Shown here piece after piece: positions 1-7,558 of a DNA stretch of 34,626 nt. A program made the position numbers and the translations under genes. The notes under the pieces are model-generated. The model was not told the origin of the DNA. It saw only the letters and a program-made list of their open reading frames with translations, and made no database searches. Numbering within the stretch: the stretch's first letter is position 1; the number at the start of each line of letters is the position of its first letter. The stretch covers positions 1-34,626 of the forward strand of contig JAOZVV010000133.1 in the NCBI GenBank assembly GCA_025869365.1, in the 5' to 3' direction. This stretch comes from Pseudonocardia sp. (GTDB lineage: Bacteria; Actinomycetota; Actinomycetes; Mycobacteriales; Pseudonocardiaceae).

Positions 1-408
1 GCAGAGCGCTCTGCGCACACCGACGCGGCCACCGATCCGTGGGCCGAGCACGCGGCGCTCAGCCGCGGGGCGACCGCCGAGGCCCCGGACGGGGCCGTGC
101 TCCGGATCGGCGCCCGGCCCACCCGGCTCCCCGGGCTGCTCGACCGCCTGCCCACGCCGGGCGCCGCCGCCGGCCTCGGCACCGGCGTCGCCACGGTCAC
201 CCTGCCCGGGTCCGCCGTGGCGGACGCGCACGCGGCCGTCCACGCGGCGGGCGGCAGCTCCGTGCTCCGCCACCGTCCCGCCGCGCTCGACGTTCCCGCG
301 TGGGGGCCGCCGCCCTCCGCCCTCGCGGTGCTGAGGGCCGTCAAGACGCAGTTCGACCCGGAAGGCCGTTTCGGTCCGGGCCGCTTCGATCCGTGGGAGA
401 TCTCGTGA
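1..408 (+). CDS. glcE: Glycolate oxidase subunit GlcE, C-terminal part (cut by the window edge)
   Basis: Open in frame from the first base to TGA at 406-408, leaving 135 residues of C-terminus; the start lies outside the window. The end reads FDPEGRFGPGRF, the usual close of FAD-linked oxidase C-terminal domains of the GlcD/GlcE type. The stop overlaps the GTG of the next gene by 4 bases (GTGA), and that gene is clearly glcF, so this should be the FAD-binding subunit that works with GlcD and GlcF to oxidise glycolate to glyoxylate. The FAD-binding N-terminal half is not present, so the assignment rests on the C-terminal motif and the neighbour. A related FAD-linked oxidase partner of an iron-sulfur subunit remains possible. 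Confidence 0.72.
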   Translation, partial: AERSAHTDAATDPWAEHAALSRGATAEAPDGAVLRIGARPTRLPGLLDRLPTPGAAAGLGTGVATVTLPGSAVADAHAAVHAAGGSSVLRHRPAALDVPAWGPPPSALAVLRAVKTQFDPEGRFGPGRFDPWEIS

Positions 409-1739
409 CCACACCCGCCGGTTCCGCCGAGTCCACGACCCCGCAGCAGGGTCCGAGCGCGTTCGACCCGCACCGCCCGCCGGAGCGCGAGCTCCTCGAC
501 GACTGCGTGCACTGCGGGTTCTGCCTGCCCACCTGCCCCACCTACCAGCTCTGGGGCGAGGAGATGGACTCCCCGCGCGGCCGGATCCTGCTCATGGACC
601 TGGCGCAGAAGGGCGAGATCCCGCTCGAGGGCCCGTTCACCCAGCACATCGACGCGTGCCTGGGCTGCATGGCGTGCGTGACGGCGTGCCCGTCCGGCGT
701 GCAGTACGACAAGCTCCTGGAGTCCGTCCGCCCCCAGATCGAGCGCAACGTGGAGCGGACGAAGGCGGACGCGCTCTTCCGCAACGCGATCTTCGCGCTG
801 TTCCCCTACAAGCGGCGGCTGAAGGCGGCCGCACTGCCCGGGGCGCTCTACCAGAAGCTGCGGACCGTCCCGGCCATCCGGAAACTCGCCGCGACGCTGC
901 CCGGCCGGCTGGCCGCGATGGAGTCCCTCCTGCCGCCCGTCACGCTACGGGAGGCGTTCGCGACGCTGCCCGAGCACACCCCGGCGATCGGCGAGCGCCG
1001 CGGCCGGGTCGCCCTGCTCACCGGCTGCGTGCAGGACGTGTTCTTCCACCGCGTCAACGAGGCCACGGTCCGGGTGCTGTCCGCCGAGGGCTACGACGTC
1101 CTCGCGCCGAAGGACCAGCAGTGCTGCGGCGCGCTGGAGCTGCACTCGGGCCGCGAGGAGTCCGCGCTCGGCCGGGCGCGGCGGACCATCGCCCGGTTCG
1201 AGGCGCTCGACGTGGACACGATCGTCACCAACGTGGCGGGCTGCGGCTCGTCGATGAAGGACTACGGCCACCTGATGTCCGACGACGCCGCGTGGGCCGG
1301 GCGCGCGCAGGCCTTCAGCGCGCGGGTCCGGGACGTGCACGAGGTCCTCGCGGACCTGGAGCCGCGGGCCCCGCGCTCCCCGGTGGACGCGCGCGTCGCC
1401 TACCACGACGCCTGCCACCTGGGGCACGCGCAGCAGGTCCGGGCCCAGCCGCGGGCGGTGCTGCGGAGCATCCCGGAGCTCGATCTCGTGGACATCCCCG
1501 AGGCCGACCTGTGCTGCGGCTCGGCCGGGATCTACAACATGATCATGCCCGAGGCGGCGGACGAGCTGGGCAAGCGCAAGGCGGACAACGTGCGCTCGGT
1601 GCGGCCGGACGTCATCGTGACGGCCAACCCGGGGTGCCTGCTCCAGATCGGCAAGCACATCGAGGGTTCCCTGCCGCTGCTGCACCCGGTCCAGCTGCTG
1701 GACGCGAGCATCCGGAACGTGCCGGTGCCCAGGACCTGA
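405..1739 (+). CDS. glcF: Glycolate oxidase iron-sulfur subunit GlcF
   Basis: A 444-residue protein, normal length for GlcF. Two 4Fe-4S ferredoxin-type motifs are visible near the N-terminus: CVHCGFCLPTCP (Cys34, 37, 40, 44) and CLGCMACVTACP (Cys85, 88, 91, 95). The C-terminal half carries two CCG domains, with CCGALELHSG and CCGSAGIYN, the cysteine-rich modules of heterodisulfide-reductase-like and glycolate/lactate oxidase subunits. The start is the GTG at 405, which overlaps the glcE stop by 4 bases and implies translational coupling. Known role of the family: it passes electrons from the flavin subunits GlcD/GlcE to the respiratory chain at the inner face of the membrane. A permease of the LctP/GlcA family lies downstream, consistent with glycolate or lactate use. 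LldE/LutA-type proteins are relatives, but the doubled ferredoxin motif favours GlcF. Confidence 0.93.
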   Translation: MTTPAGSAESTTPQQGPSAFDPHRPPERELLDDCVHCGFCLPTCPTYQLWGEEMDSPRGRILLMDLAQKGEIPLEGPFTQHIDACLGCMACVTACPSGVQYDKLLESVRPQIERNVERTKADALFRNAIFALFPYKRRLKAAALPGALYQKLRTVPAIRKLAATLPGRLAAMESLLPPVTLREAFATLPEHTPAIGERRGRVALLTGCVQDVFFHRVNEATVRVLSAEGYDVLAPKDQQCCGALELHSGREESALGRARRTIARFEALDVDTIVTNVAGCGSSMKDYGHLMSDDAAWAGRAQAFSARVRDVHEVLADLEPRAPRSPVDARVAYHDACHLGHAQQVRAQPRAVLRSIPELDLVDIPEADLCCGSAGIYNMIMPEAADELGKRKADNVRSVRPDVIVTANPGCLLQIGKHIEGSLPLLHPVQLLDASIRNVPVPRT

Positions 1740-1746
1740 GACGTGT

Positions 1747-1771
1747 CGGGGGTCCCGTCCACGGTCCCCCG
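1747..1771 (+). terminator. Candidate hairpin after glcF
   Basis: Six perfect pairs (CGGGGG at 1747-1752 with CCCCCG at 1766-1771) enclose a partly pairing centre, starting 8 bases after the glcF stop. There is no T-run, so this is at best an actinobacterial-type stem terminator. It ends just before the next start codon at 1774. Confidence 0.3.
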
Positions 1772-1773
1772 GC

Positions 1774-2121
1774 ATGGACCGGACGTCGCTGCTCGCGGAC
1801 CAGCTGGACTGGCACTGGACCGGTCATCTCCGCCCCGAGCTCGAGGGCCTCGCGGACGCCGAGTACCTCTGGGAACCGGCGCCCGGCGGGTGGAGCGTGC
1901 GCCCCCGCGGCGAGCCCTCCGCGGACGCGCCGGCGGGGACGGTGCAGGTCGGCGAGGACCGGTTCGCGATCGACTTCGCCCTCCCGGAGCCCTCCCCGCC
2001 ACCGGTGACGACGATCGCGTGGCGGCTCGCCCACGTGATCGTCGGCGCGTTCGGGAACCGGGTGGCCGGCCACTTCGGCGGCCCCGAGCTGCGGGACCTG
2101 CACCGCGCGACCGGGGCCTGA
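1774..2121 (+). CDS. DinB/DUF664-family protein, apparently truncated at the C-terminus
   Basis: 115 residues beginning MDRTSLLADQLDWHWTGH and containing WEPAPGGWSVRPRG and TIAWRLAHVIVGAFGNR, the typical N-terminal half of actinobacterial DinB-like (DUF664) four-helix proteins. Family members usually run to about 170-190 residues, with further helices and a late metal-ligand His region. Here the reading ends soon after HFGGPELRD, and I found no clear continuation of the family sequence in any frame of the following 300 bases. It may be a decayed gene or a shortened variant. The family is linked to metal-dependent thiol transfer and stress functions, but no function can be claimed here. The ATG start matches the family's N-terminus. 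Confidence 0.6.
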   Translation: MDRTSLLADQLDWHWTGHLRPELEGLADAEYLWEPAPGGWSVRPRGEPSADAPAGTVQVGEDRFAIDFALPEPSPPPVTTIAWRLAHVIVGAFGNRVAGHFGGPELRDLHRATGA

Positions 2122-2517
2122 TCACCGCAGCCGCTCGCGGTCGCCGCCCGGGTTCGGCACGTCGACGGCTCGGCGTCCGCCGGATCGTCCGTCTCACGCT
2201 CTCCGCCCCGGTCGCCTACGGAGGCTCGCCTGAACCGGACGGGATGGAGGGCGGGTTCGGTGCGCAGCGATCCCGGGTGGTCCGTGCAGGACGCCCTCGC
2301 CGCGGGCCGCAGCGCGAAGGCGGCCGCGGAGGCGCCGGACCGCGCCCTCGAACAGGCCGGCCTCGAGGAGGCACCGTCGAGTGCGACGCCATGCCGGTCA
2401 GGACGATGATCGAACCAGCATGACGTCGCACCCGACGACCGGGACCCGGGCATCGGGGCACCCGTTCGGCCCAGCCCACCCTGCCGATCCGCCGGGTTGG
2501 TCCCAGACTTCCGCCCC
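2122..2517. other. Gene-poor stretch between the DinB fragment and the permease
   Basis: About 400 bases with no convincing gene. The best short reading is a GTG-started plus-strand ORF at 2260-2409 (49 codons, Ala/Glu-rich, preceded by GGAGG about 9 bases upstream), which I do not recognise. The stretch may hold the decayed 3' end of the DinB gene, but I could not align it by eye. Its right end carries the likely promoter of the permease. Confidence 0.4.
2504..2509 (+). promoter_or_regulatory. Candidate -10 box for a leaderless permease mRNA
   Basis: CAGACT ends 8 bases before the ATG at 2518, and no Shine-Dalgarno sequence is visible. This spacing fits transcription starting at the start codon. 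No good -35 is seen. Confidence 0.28.
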
Positions 2518-4254
2518 ATGACCACCGGGACAGCGTTGTCCGATCCGGTACTGACCACTTCGGTTCTGGCCGCCTACCAGCAGGATCCGCGCGCCGTGGG
2601 CGGATCGCTCGCCTGGTCCGCGCTGCTGGCGGTGATCCCGCTGGGTGTCGTGCTGCTGCTCCTCGGGGTGCTGCGGGTGCGGGCGCACTGGGCGGCGCTG
2701 GCGGGCCTCGCGGCGGCCCTGGCCGTCGCGATCGTGGGCTTCGGGATGCCAGTGGGGATGTCGCTGTCCGCCGCGGCGCACGGGGCGTTCTTCGGGCTCT
2801 TCCCGATCCTCTGGATCGTGGTCAACGCGCTGTGGGTGTTCAACCTGACCGTCGCGACCGGCCACTTCGACGTGCTGCGGCGCAGCTTCGGCGCGTTCTC
2901 CTCCGACCGGCGGACCCAGGCCATCCTGGTCGCGTTCTGCTTCGGCGCGCTGCTGGAGGCGCTCGCCGGGTTCGGCGCCCCGGTCGCGATCACGTCGGTG
3001 ATGCTGATGGCGCTGGGCTTCACGCCGATGCGGGCCGCGATCCTCGCGCTCGTCGCCAACACCGCACCCGTCGCGTTCGGGGCGATGGGGGTTCCGGTCA
3101 TCACGCTGGCGTCGGTCACGGGGCTGCCGCTGGACCAGGTCGCGTCCGTGGTCGGGCGGCAGACCCCGGTGCTCGCCCTGTTCGTCCCGCTGATCCTGGT
3201 GTTCATCGTGGACGGCCGCCGCGGCGTCCGGGAGGCGTGGGTGCCGGCGGTCGCGGCGGGCGTGGTGTTCGCGCTGGCGCAGTTCGTCACGTCGAACTTC
3301 ATCTCGGTGGAGCTGACGGACATCGTCGCGTCGCTGCTCGCGGCGATCGCCGTCGTCCTGCTCGCCCGGGCCCGGCCGGACGCGGTGTGGGCGGCACGGG
3401 AGGCCGGCGACGGCTCGGCGAGCCGCTCGACCTCGAACGACGGCACCGACACCCCCTCCGGTGCGGCCGCCCCGGACCGCACCACCGCGCCCGCGGGCGT
3501 GACGCTCGCGGAGACCCCGGCGGAGGTCCGCCGCGCCTACGCCCCGTACGTGATCATCGTGGCCGTCTTCGCGCTCGTGCAGCTGCCCGGGATCAAGCCG
3601 GCCGTCGACTCGCTGAAGCTCGCGTTCCGCTGGCCCGGGCTGGACGTCGTCGGGACGAACGGGAAGCCGCACAGCACCACGATGTACTCGCTGACCTGGC
3701 TCTCCACCGCCGGCACCCTGATGGTGATCGCCGGGGTGATCGTGGCCGTGGTGCTCGGGATCGGGGCGCGGCGCGCCCTCGCGACCTGGGTGAGCACGGT
3801 CTCGGAGCTGAAGTGGGCGATCCTCACCGTGGCCGCGGTGCTCGCGCTGGCGTACGTCATGAACGCCTCCGCCCAGACCACCGCGATCGGCCTGCTGATC
3901 GCCGGGGCGGGCGGGGCGCTGGCGTTCCTCTCCCCGTTGCTCGGCTGGTTCGGCGTGGCCGTGACCGGTTCGGACACCTCGGCGAACGCCCTGTTCGGCG
4001 CCCTGCAGGTGACGGCGGCCCAGCAGGCCGGGCTGTCCCCGGAACTGCTCGCGGGCGCGAACTCCTCCGGCGGGGTGCTCGGCAAGATGCTCTCCCCGCA
4101 GAACCTGACGATCGCCGCGGTCGCGGTGAAGCTGGAGGGCCAGGAGGGCCTGATCCTGCGGAAGATCCTCGGCTGGAGCCTGGGGATGCTGCTGGTCCTC
4201 GCGATCCTGATCTACCTGCAGTCCACCCCGGTCCTGGGCTGGATGCTGCCGTGA
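2518..4254 (+). CDS. L-lactate/glycolate permease, LctP family
   Basis: A 578-residue, highly hydrophobic protein with 12 or more predicted membrane spans. Diagnostic LctP-family segments are GALLEALAGFGAPVAI in the first half and SGGVLGKMLSPQNLTIAA near the C-terminus. A hydrophilic loop at roughly residues 290-340, rich in Ser/Thr/Pro, separates the two halves, as in other members. The family imports lactate or glycolate with protons across the cytoplasmic membrane; E. coli GlcA and LldP both belong to it, so the substrate cannot be fixed by sequence. Proximity to glcEF suggests a GlcA-like role. The ATG at 2518 is preferred over an in-frame TTG at 2497 because a -10-like box lies 8 bases upstream and no ribosome-binding site precedes either start. 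Confidence 0.92.
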   Translation: MTTGTALSDPVLTTSVLAAYQQDPRAVGGSLAWSALLAVIPLGVVLLLLGVLRVRAHWAALAGLAAALAVAIVGFGMPVGMSLSAAAHGAFFGLFPILWIVVNALWVFNLTVATGHFDVLRRSFGAFSSDRRTQAILVAFCFGALLEALAGFGAPVAITSVMLMALGFTPMRAAILALVANTAPVAFGAMGVPVITLASVTGLPLDQVASVVGRQTPVLALFVPLILVFIVDGRRGVREAWVPAVAAGVVFALAQFVTSNFISVELTDIVASLLAAIAVVLLARARPDAVWAAREAGDGSASRSTSNDGTDTPSGAAAPDRTTAPAGVTLAETPAEVRRAYAPYVIIVAVFALVQLPGIKPAVDSLKLAFRWPGLDVVGTNGKPHSTTMYSLTWLSTAGTLMVIAGVIVAVVLGIGARRALATWVSTVSELKWAILTVAAVLALAYVMNASAQTTAIGLLIAGAGGALAFLSPLLGWFGVAVTGSDTSANALFGALQVTAAQQAGLSPELLAGANSSGGVLGKMLSPQNLTIAAVAVKLEGQEGLILRKILGWSLGMLLVLAILIYLQSTPVLGWMLP

Positions 4255-4275
4255 CCCCCCGCACCGGGACGTCGT

Positions 4276-4318
4276 ACGCGCGCGGTCCGTCGCCACGCGC
4301 ACCGTCGACCGCGCGCGT
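4276..4318 (+). terminator. Strong inverted repeat after the permease gene
   Basis: A perfect 12-bp inverted repeat (ACGCGCGCGGTC at 4276-4287 and its complement at 4307-4318) with a 19-base loop, starting 22 bases after the permease stop. All-GC and very stable, but without a T-tract. It is followed by a direct repeat GCGCGCGTGGG at 4311-4321 and 4330-4340. Confidence 0.45.
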
Positions 4319-4397
4319 GGGGCGGAACGGCGCGCGTGGGCGCACCGGCCCCACCTGCACGGCGTAACGGGCCGTGAGCGGAGCGCGATAGCGGGCC

Positions 4398-4808
4398 GTG
4401 AGCACGACCCCCGACTCCCCGGAGACGACCGCCCCGACCGACCCCCAGGACGCAGCGCTGCGGACCGCCTACTTCCGCCCGCGACCCTCGCCGGTTCCCC
4501 GGCGCACCACCAGCCCGGCCCCGGCGAGCCCGGGCGCCCCGGAACCCGGCGGGGACGACCCGACCGGATCGACACCCGGGGCGGCGGCGCCACAGGACGA
4601 GAACCGCCACGACGAGAACCGGGAGAAGGCCCCGGAGCAGCCCGCGACCCTGCCGGCACTCGCCCCCGCGACCCTGCGTGACCTCACCCCGGCGTCCGTC
4701 CCGGTCCCGCCCCCGCCCGGCGCCGAGCCGCCCGCCTACCCGCAGCCGCAGCGGTCGTTCCCGATCACCGAACGCAAGGGCTGGCGGCGGCTGCTCAGGA
4801 GGGGCTGA
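4398..4808 (+). CDS. Proline/alanine-rich hypothetical protein
   Basis: 136 residues, not recognised. It is very rich in Pro, Ala, Glu and Thr, has no membrane span or signal peptide, and should be mostly disordered. Only the last 20 or so residues (RSFPITERKGWRRLL) look folded or conserved, being basic and amphipathic, perhaps a binding tail. The start is the GTG at 4398. The sequence CGGGCCGTGAGC around it is duplicated 24 bases upstream (4368-4379), where the corresponding GTG opens a five-codon reading ending in TAG. The gene converges on the amidohydrolase gene and overlaps its 3' end by 14 bases (4795-4808). Coding potential is supported by an uninterrupted frame with strong third-position GC. 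Confidence 0.6.
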   Translation: MSTTPDSPETTAPTDPQDAALRTAYFRPRPSPVPRRTTSPAPASPGAPEPGGDDPTGSTPGAAAPQDENRHDENREKAPEQPATLPALAPATLRDLTPASVPVPPPPGAEPPAYPQPQRSFPITERKGWRRLLRRG

Positions 4809-6180
4809 CCGCCTCGGCGAGGCGCCGCATCCGCGCGTGCGTCTCGGCGCTCACCTGCCCCGCCTGCGGGTCGGTGAGCGTCGAGCCCTCCGCGACGAGG
4901 CGCCCGCCGGACCACACCTGCTTGAGGTTGCGCAACGTGCAGGCCAGCACGTACGTCCCGTAGGTGTCCCAGACGGGGCCGGTGTCCGGGTCCCGCGGAT
5001 CGACGACGAGGAAGTCCGCGTACCGCCCGACGCGCAGCGTGCCCACGTGCTCGTCGACGCCCAGGATCTCCGCGGAGCCCCGGGTGTGCAGCTCGAGCAT
5101 GTCCCGCACCGGCATCACGGACGGGTCGTTGCGGGTCGCGCGCAGCAGGTACATCCCGAACCGGGTGTTGGCGAACGGGTCCGAGTTGTCCGTGCAGGAC
5201 TGGTCGTCCAGGCCCACGCCCACGCGCATCCCCGCCGCCCGGATCTCCGGGATCGACGCGACGCCGGACGCGAGCCGCCCGTTGGACATCGGTTGCCAGC
5301 TCATCCCGCAGCCCGCGGCGGCGGCCTCGGCGATGATCTCCGGGCTGGTCTGGATGAAGTGCCCGAACACGAGATCGGGGCCGAGCGCGCCCGCGTCCCG
5401 GTACCAGCCGAACTTGGCCTGCTGCTCCGCGATCCCGTGCGGGGTCTCCAGGAAGTGCGGTTGGTTCATGATCCCTGCGCGGCGCATGGCCGCGACCTCC
5501 AGCTCGGCGGTGGCCGGTGAGTCCGCCCACTGCACGGTCCCGCTGACGGCGAGCCCGAGGTGGGTCGGGTGGTCCGCGTAGTCCGCGGCCCGCGCGACGG
5601 TCTCGTCGACGTGCGCGAGCGCCTCGCCGAGATCGAACTCGCCCTGCGCGAGCATCACGCTGTGGACGTGCCGCAGCCCGGCGTCGGCCTTGGCGCGCAG
5701 CTGGGCGTGCTGGTACTCCACGGCCGGGACGGCGTTGCTGTAGCTCGACGACGAGCTGGACGTCGCCTCGAACACCAGCCCGGCGTCGGTGAAGTCGTAG
5801 GCGGTGGTGATGCCGTTGCGCAGGAAGTCCTGGGCGCCGTGCCGGGTGGTCCAGTAGATGTCCTCGGCGTCGGCCTTCTCGGTGTAGGCCGTCATCGCCT
5901 CGATCCAGCCGTAGAGCGACTGGTCCATGCCGAGCCCGCGCGAGCCCGAGGTGAACAGGTGGCTGTGCGCGGAGACGAACCCGGGCGCGACGATCATCCC
6001 GGTGGCGTCGACCGTGCGCGTCGCCGCCGTCCCCGACGGCGGCGCACCCTCCTCGACCGCACTCAGCCGGCCGTCGTCGCCGACGGTGAACCAGCCGACG
6101 AACGGGTCCGGCCGGTCCGGGTCGAGGGTGAGCAGCGTCGCGCCGTGAACCAGCAGCGAGGGCACGGGCAGAGGGGTCAC
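4795..6180 (-). CDS. Amidohydrolase, ATZ/TRZ - cytosine-deaminase-like family
   Basis: A 461-residue metal-dependent hydrolase. A small beta-sandwich N-terminus (LLVHGATLLTLD) leads to the metal-binding APGFVSAHSHLF motif with His72 and His74. Further TIM-barrel metal and catalytic positions appear in QPHFLETP, FGHFIQTSPE and GVGLDDQSCTDNSDPF, followed by the usual C-terminal return strand (GTLRVGRYADFLVVDPRD). The family removes amino or chloro groups from purines, pyrimidines, triazines and S-adenosylhomocysteine-type compounds; the substrate here is unknown. A run of Ser residues (ATSSSSSSYSN) after the first barrel strands is unusual. The gene has its own ATG and lies downstream of thiL on the same strand with a 53-base gap, so the two could be cotranscribed. 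Confidence 0.85.
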   Translation of the reverse strand: MTPLPVPSLLVHGATLLTLDPDRPDPFVGWFTVGDDGRLSAVEEGAPPSGTAATRTVDATGMIVAPGFVSAHSHLFTSGSRGLGMDQSLYGWIEAMTAYTEKADAEDIYWTTRHGAQDFLRNGITTAYDFTDAGLVFEATSSSSSSYSNAVPAVEYQHAQLRAKADAGLRHVHSVMLAQGEFDLGEALAHVDETVARAADYADHPTHLGLAVSGTVQWADSPATAELEVAAMRRAGIMNQPHFLETPHGIAEQQAKFGWYRDAGALGPDLVFGHFIQTSPEIIAEAAAAGCGMSWQPMSNGRLASGVASIPEIRAAGMRVGVGLDDQSCTDNSDPFANTRFGMYLLRATRNDPSVMPVRDMLELHTRGSAEILGVDEHVGTLRVGRYADFLVVDPRDPDTGPVWDTYGTYVLACTLRNLKQVWSGGRLVAEGSTLTDPQAGQVSAETHARMRRLAEAVSPS

Positions 6181-6233
6181 GCCCGGAAGCTTGCCCGCGC
6201 GGTGTTGCGATCAGGTCAACGGGCACACCCTCC

Positions 6234-7235
6234 TCAGCGGCTGAAGTGCTCCCAGCCCCCGTCGCCCTCGTAGGTCTGCCCGTCCACCAGCACCCCGGGC
6301 TCGCCGGTGGAGACGGCACCGATCACCGTCCAGCCCTCGGGCGGCGGCGCGCCCGGCGGGAACGTGGCGACCAGCGCGTGGTCCTCCCCCCCGGTCAGCA
6401 GCCAGTGCAGCGGGTCGACCCCCAGTGCGGAGCCGACGTCGACGAGCCGGGCCGGGACCTCGAGGGTCGCCGACCACAGGTCGACGAGCACCCCGGACGC
6501 CCGGGCGACGTGCCCCAGGTCCGCCAGCAGCCCGTCCGAGACGTCGATCATCGACGTGGCCCCGGCCCGCGCCGCCACCGGACCGGCCGCGTACGGCGGC
6601 TCGGGCACCCGGTGGGCGTTCACGACCGCCCCGGGCGAGCGGAAACCCCGGGTCAGGACGGCCAACCCGGCGCCGGACCAGCCGAGCCGCCCGCACACCG
6701 CGACGGTGTCGCCGGGCCGCGCGCCCGAGCGCAGCACCGGAGCCCGGCCCTCCAGCGAGCCGAGCGCCGTCACGGAGATCACCAGCGTCGCCGAGGCGGC
6801 GACGTCCCCGCCCACGACCCCCACCCCGACGAGGCCGGCCTCCACCCACAGGCCCGAGGCCAGGTCCTCGAGTGTCTGCAACGGGGTGTCCGCCGGACAG
6901 GCCAGGCCCACGAGCAGGCCCGTCGGGACCGCGCCCATGGCCGCGACGTCCGCGAGGTTGGCCGCGGCGGCCTTGCGCCCCACCTGTTCCGGGGTCGACC
7001 AGTCCAGCCGGAAATGGACGCCGTCGACCAGGACGTCCGTGCACGCGACGACCCGGCCGTCCGGCGCCGCGACGACCGCGGCGTCGTCACCGGGGCCCAG
7101 GAGCGTCGCCGCCGGCTGGCTCCGATCCCGGGTGACACGGCTGATCAGGCCGAACTCGCCGACGTCCGCGAGGCTCGCGCCCGGTGTGTCGATCGCCTCG
7201 GTTGCGTCACGAGGGGTGCTCGACGATGGGGACAA
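6234..7235 (-). CDS. thiL: Thiamine-monophosphate kinase ThiL
   Basis: 333 residues, normal for ThiL, which phosphorylates thiamine monophosphate to the cofactor thiamine diphosphate in the cytoplasm. Clear family motifs are LGPGDDAAVV near the N-terminus, TDVLVDGVHFRLDW, NLADVAAMGA, GGDVAAS, MIDVSDGLLADLGH and LLTGGEDHALVATFP. The start is a TTG at 7235, chosen because AGGAGG (complement of 7241-7246) lies 5 bases upstream and the next in-frame candidates would cut into conserved sequence. It is head-to-head with the small Lrp/AsnC-domain gene. No TPP riboswitch is visible upstream. Confidence 0.95.
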   Translation of the reverse strand: MSPSSSTPRDATEAIDTPGASLADVGEFGLISRVTRDRSQPAATLLGPGDDAAVVAAPDGRVVACTDVLVDGVHFRLDWSTPEQVGRKAAAANLADVAAMGAVPTGLLVGLACPADTPLQTLEDLASGLWVEAGLVGVGVVGGDVAASATLVISVTALGSLEGRAPVLRSGARPGDTVAVCGRLGWSGAGLAVLTRGFRSPGAVVNAHRVPEPPYAAGPVAARAGATSMIDVSDGLLADLGHVARASGVLVDLWSATLEVPARLVDVGSALGVDPLHWLLTGGEDHALVATFPPGAPPPEGWTVIGAVSTGEPGVLVDGQTYEGDGGWEHFSR

Positions 7236-7256
7236 ACGCTCCTCCTCAGGTACGTT
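7229..7256 (+). promoter_or_regulatory. Candidate promoter for the Lrp/AsnC-domain gene
   Basis: GGGACA (7229-7234) and TACGTT (7251-7256) are separated by 16 bases and match the sigma-70-type pattern moderately. The site overlaps the 5' end of thiL, so the two divergent genes may share control. Confidence 0.25.
7241..7246 (-). promoter_or_regulatory. Shine-Dalgarno site that fixes a TTG start for thiL
   Basis: AGGAGG on the minus strand, 5 bases before the TTG at 7235-7233. It is one of the strongest ribosome-binding sites in the window. Confidence 0.7.
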
Positions 7257-7268
7257 CCCTTCCGACTC

Positions 7269-7290
7269 TCCGCCGGGAACCTCCGGCGGA
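7269..7290. promoter_or_regulatory. Inverted repeat in the leader of the Lrp/AsnC-domain gene
   Basis: A perfect 8-bp repeat, TCCGCCGG and its complement, around a 6-base loop, sitting between the candidate promoter and the ribosome-binding site of the 7316 gene. It could be an operator or an RNA hairpin. Confidence 0.35.
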
Positions 7291-7315
7291 CCGCGAGAAA
7301 CGAGAGGGGCACGCC

Positions 7316-7552
7316 GTGGTGCAGGCCTACATCCTGGTCCAGACCGAGGTCGGAAAGTCGGCCGCGGTCGCCGGAGAGATCTCCGGCATCCGCGGCGTGA
7401 TCTCCGCCGAGGACGTCACAGGACCCTACGACGTCATCGTGCGCGCCGAGGCGGACACCGTCGACGAGCTGGGCCAGCTCGTCGTCGCCCGGGTACAGGG
7501 CGTCCTGGGTATCACCCGGACGCTCACCTGCCCGGTCGTGAAGCTGGGCTGA
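7316..7552 (+). CDS. Stand-alone Lrp/AsnC ligand-binding (RAM) domain protein
   Basis: 78 residues corresponding only to the C-terminal effector domain of Lrp/AsnC regulators: VQAYILVQTEVGKSAAVAGEI, then GVISAEDVTGPYDVIVRAEADT and the closing GITRTLTCPVV. There is no helix-turn-helix, so it cannot bind DNA in the usual way. Such stand-alone domains form ferredoxin-like dimers that bind amino acids or other small ligands. The GTG at 7316 is preceded by GAGAGGGG at a suitable distance. It is divergent from thiL and followed 6 bases later by the DUF3515 gene, so the pair is probably one transcript. The ligand is unknown. Confidence 0.88.
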   Translation: MVQAYILVQTEVGKSAAVAGEISGIRGVISAEDVTGPYDVIVRAEADTVDELGQLVVARVQGVLGITRTLTCPVVKLG

Positions 7553-7558
7553 GCCGAG

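Noticed and set aside
2260..2409. A 49-codon plus-strand ORF with a GGAGG upstream
   Set aside because: Too short and low-complexity to call as a gene without homologues; noted only in the description of the gene-poor stretch.
2398..4659. A minus-strand open frame of about 750 codons opposite the permease gene
   Set aside because: The plus strand encodes a clear LctP protein with conserved motifs; the reverse reading is low-complexity and Arg-rich.
7236..7315. TPP riboswitch ahead of thiL
   Set aside because: The gap is too short, and the conserved CTGAGA-type elements of the TPP aptamer are not visible on the thiL strand.
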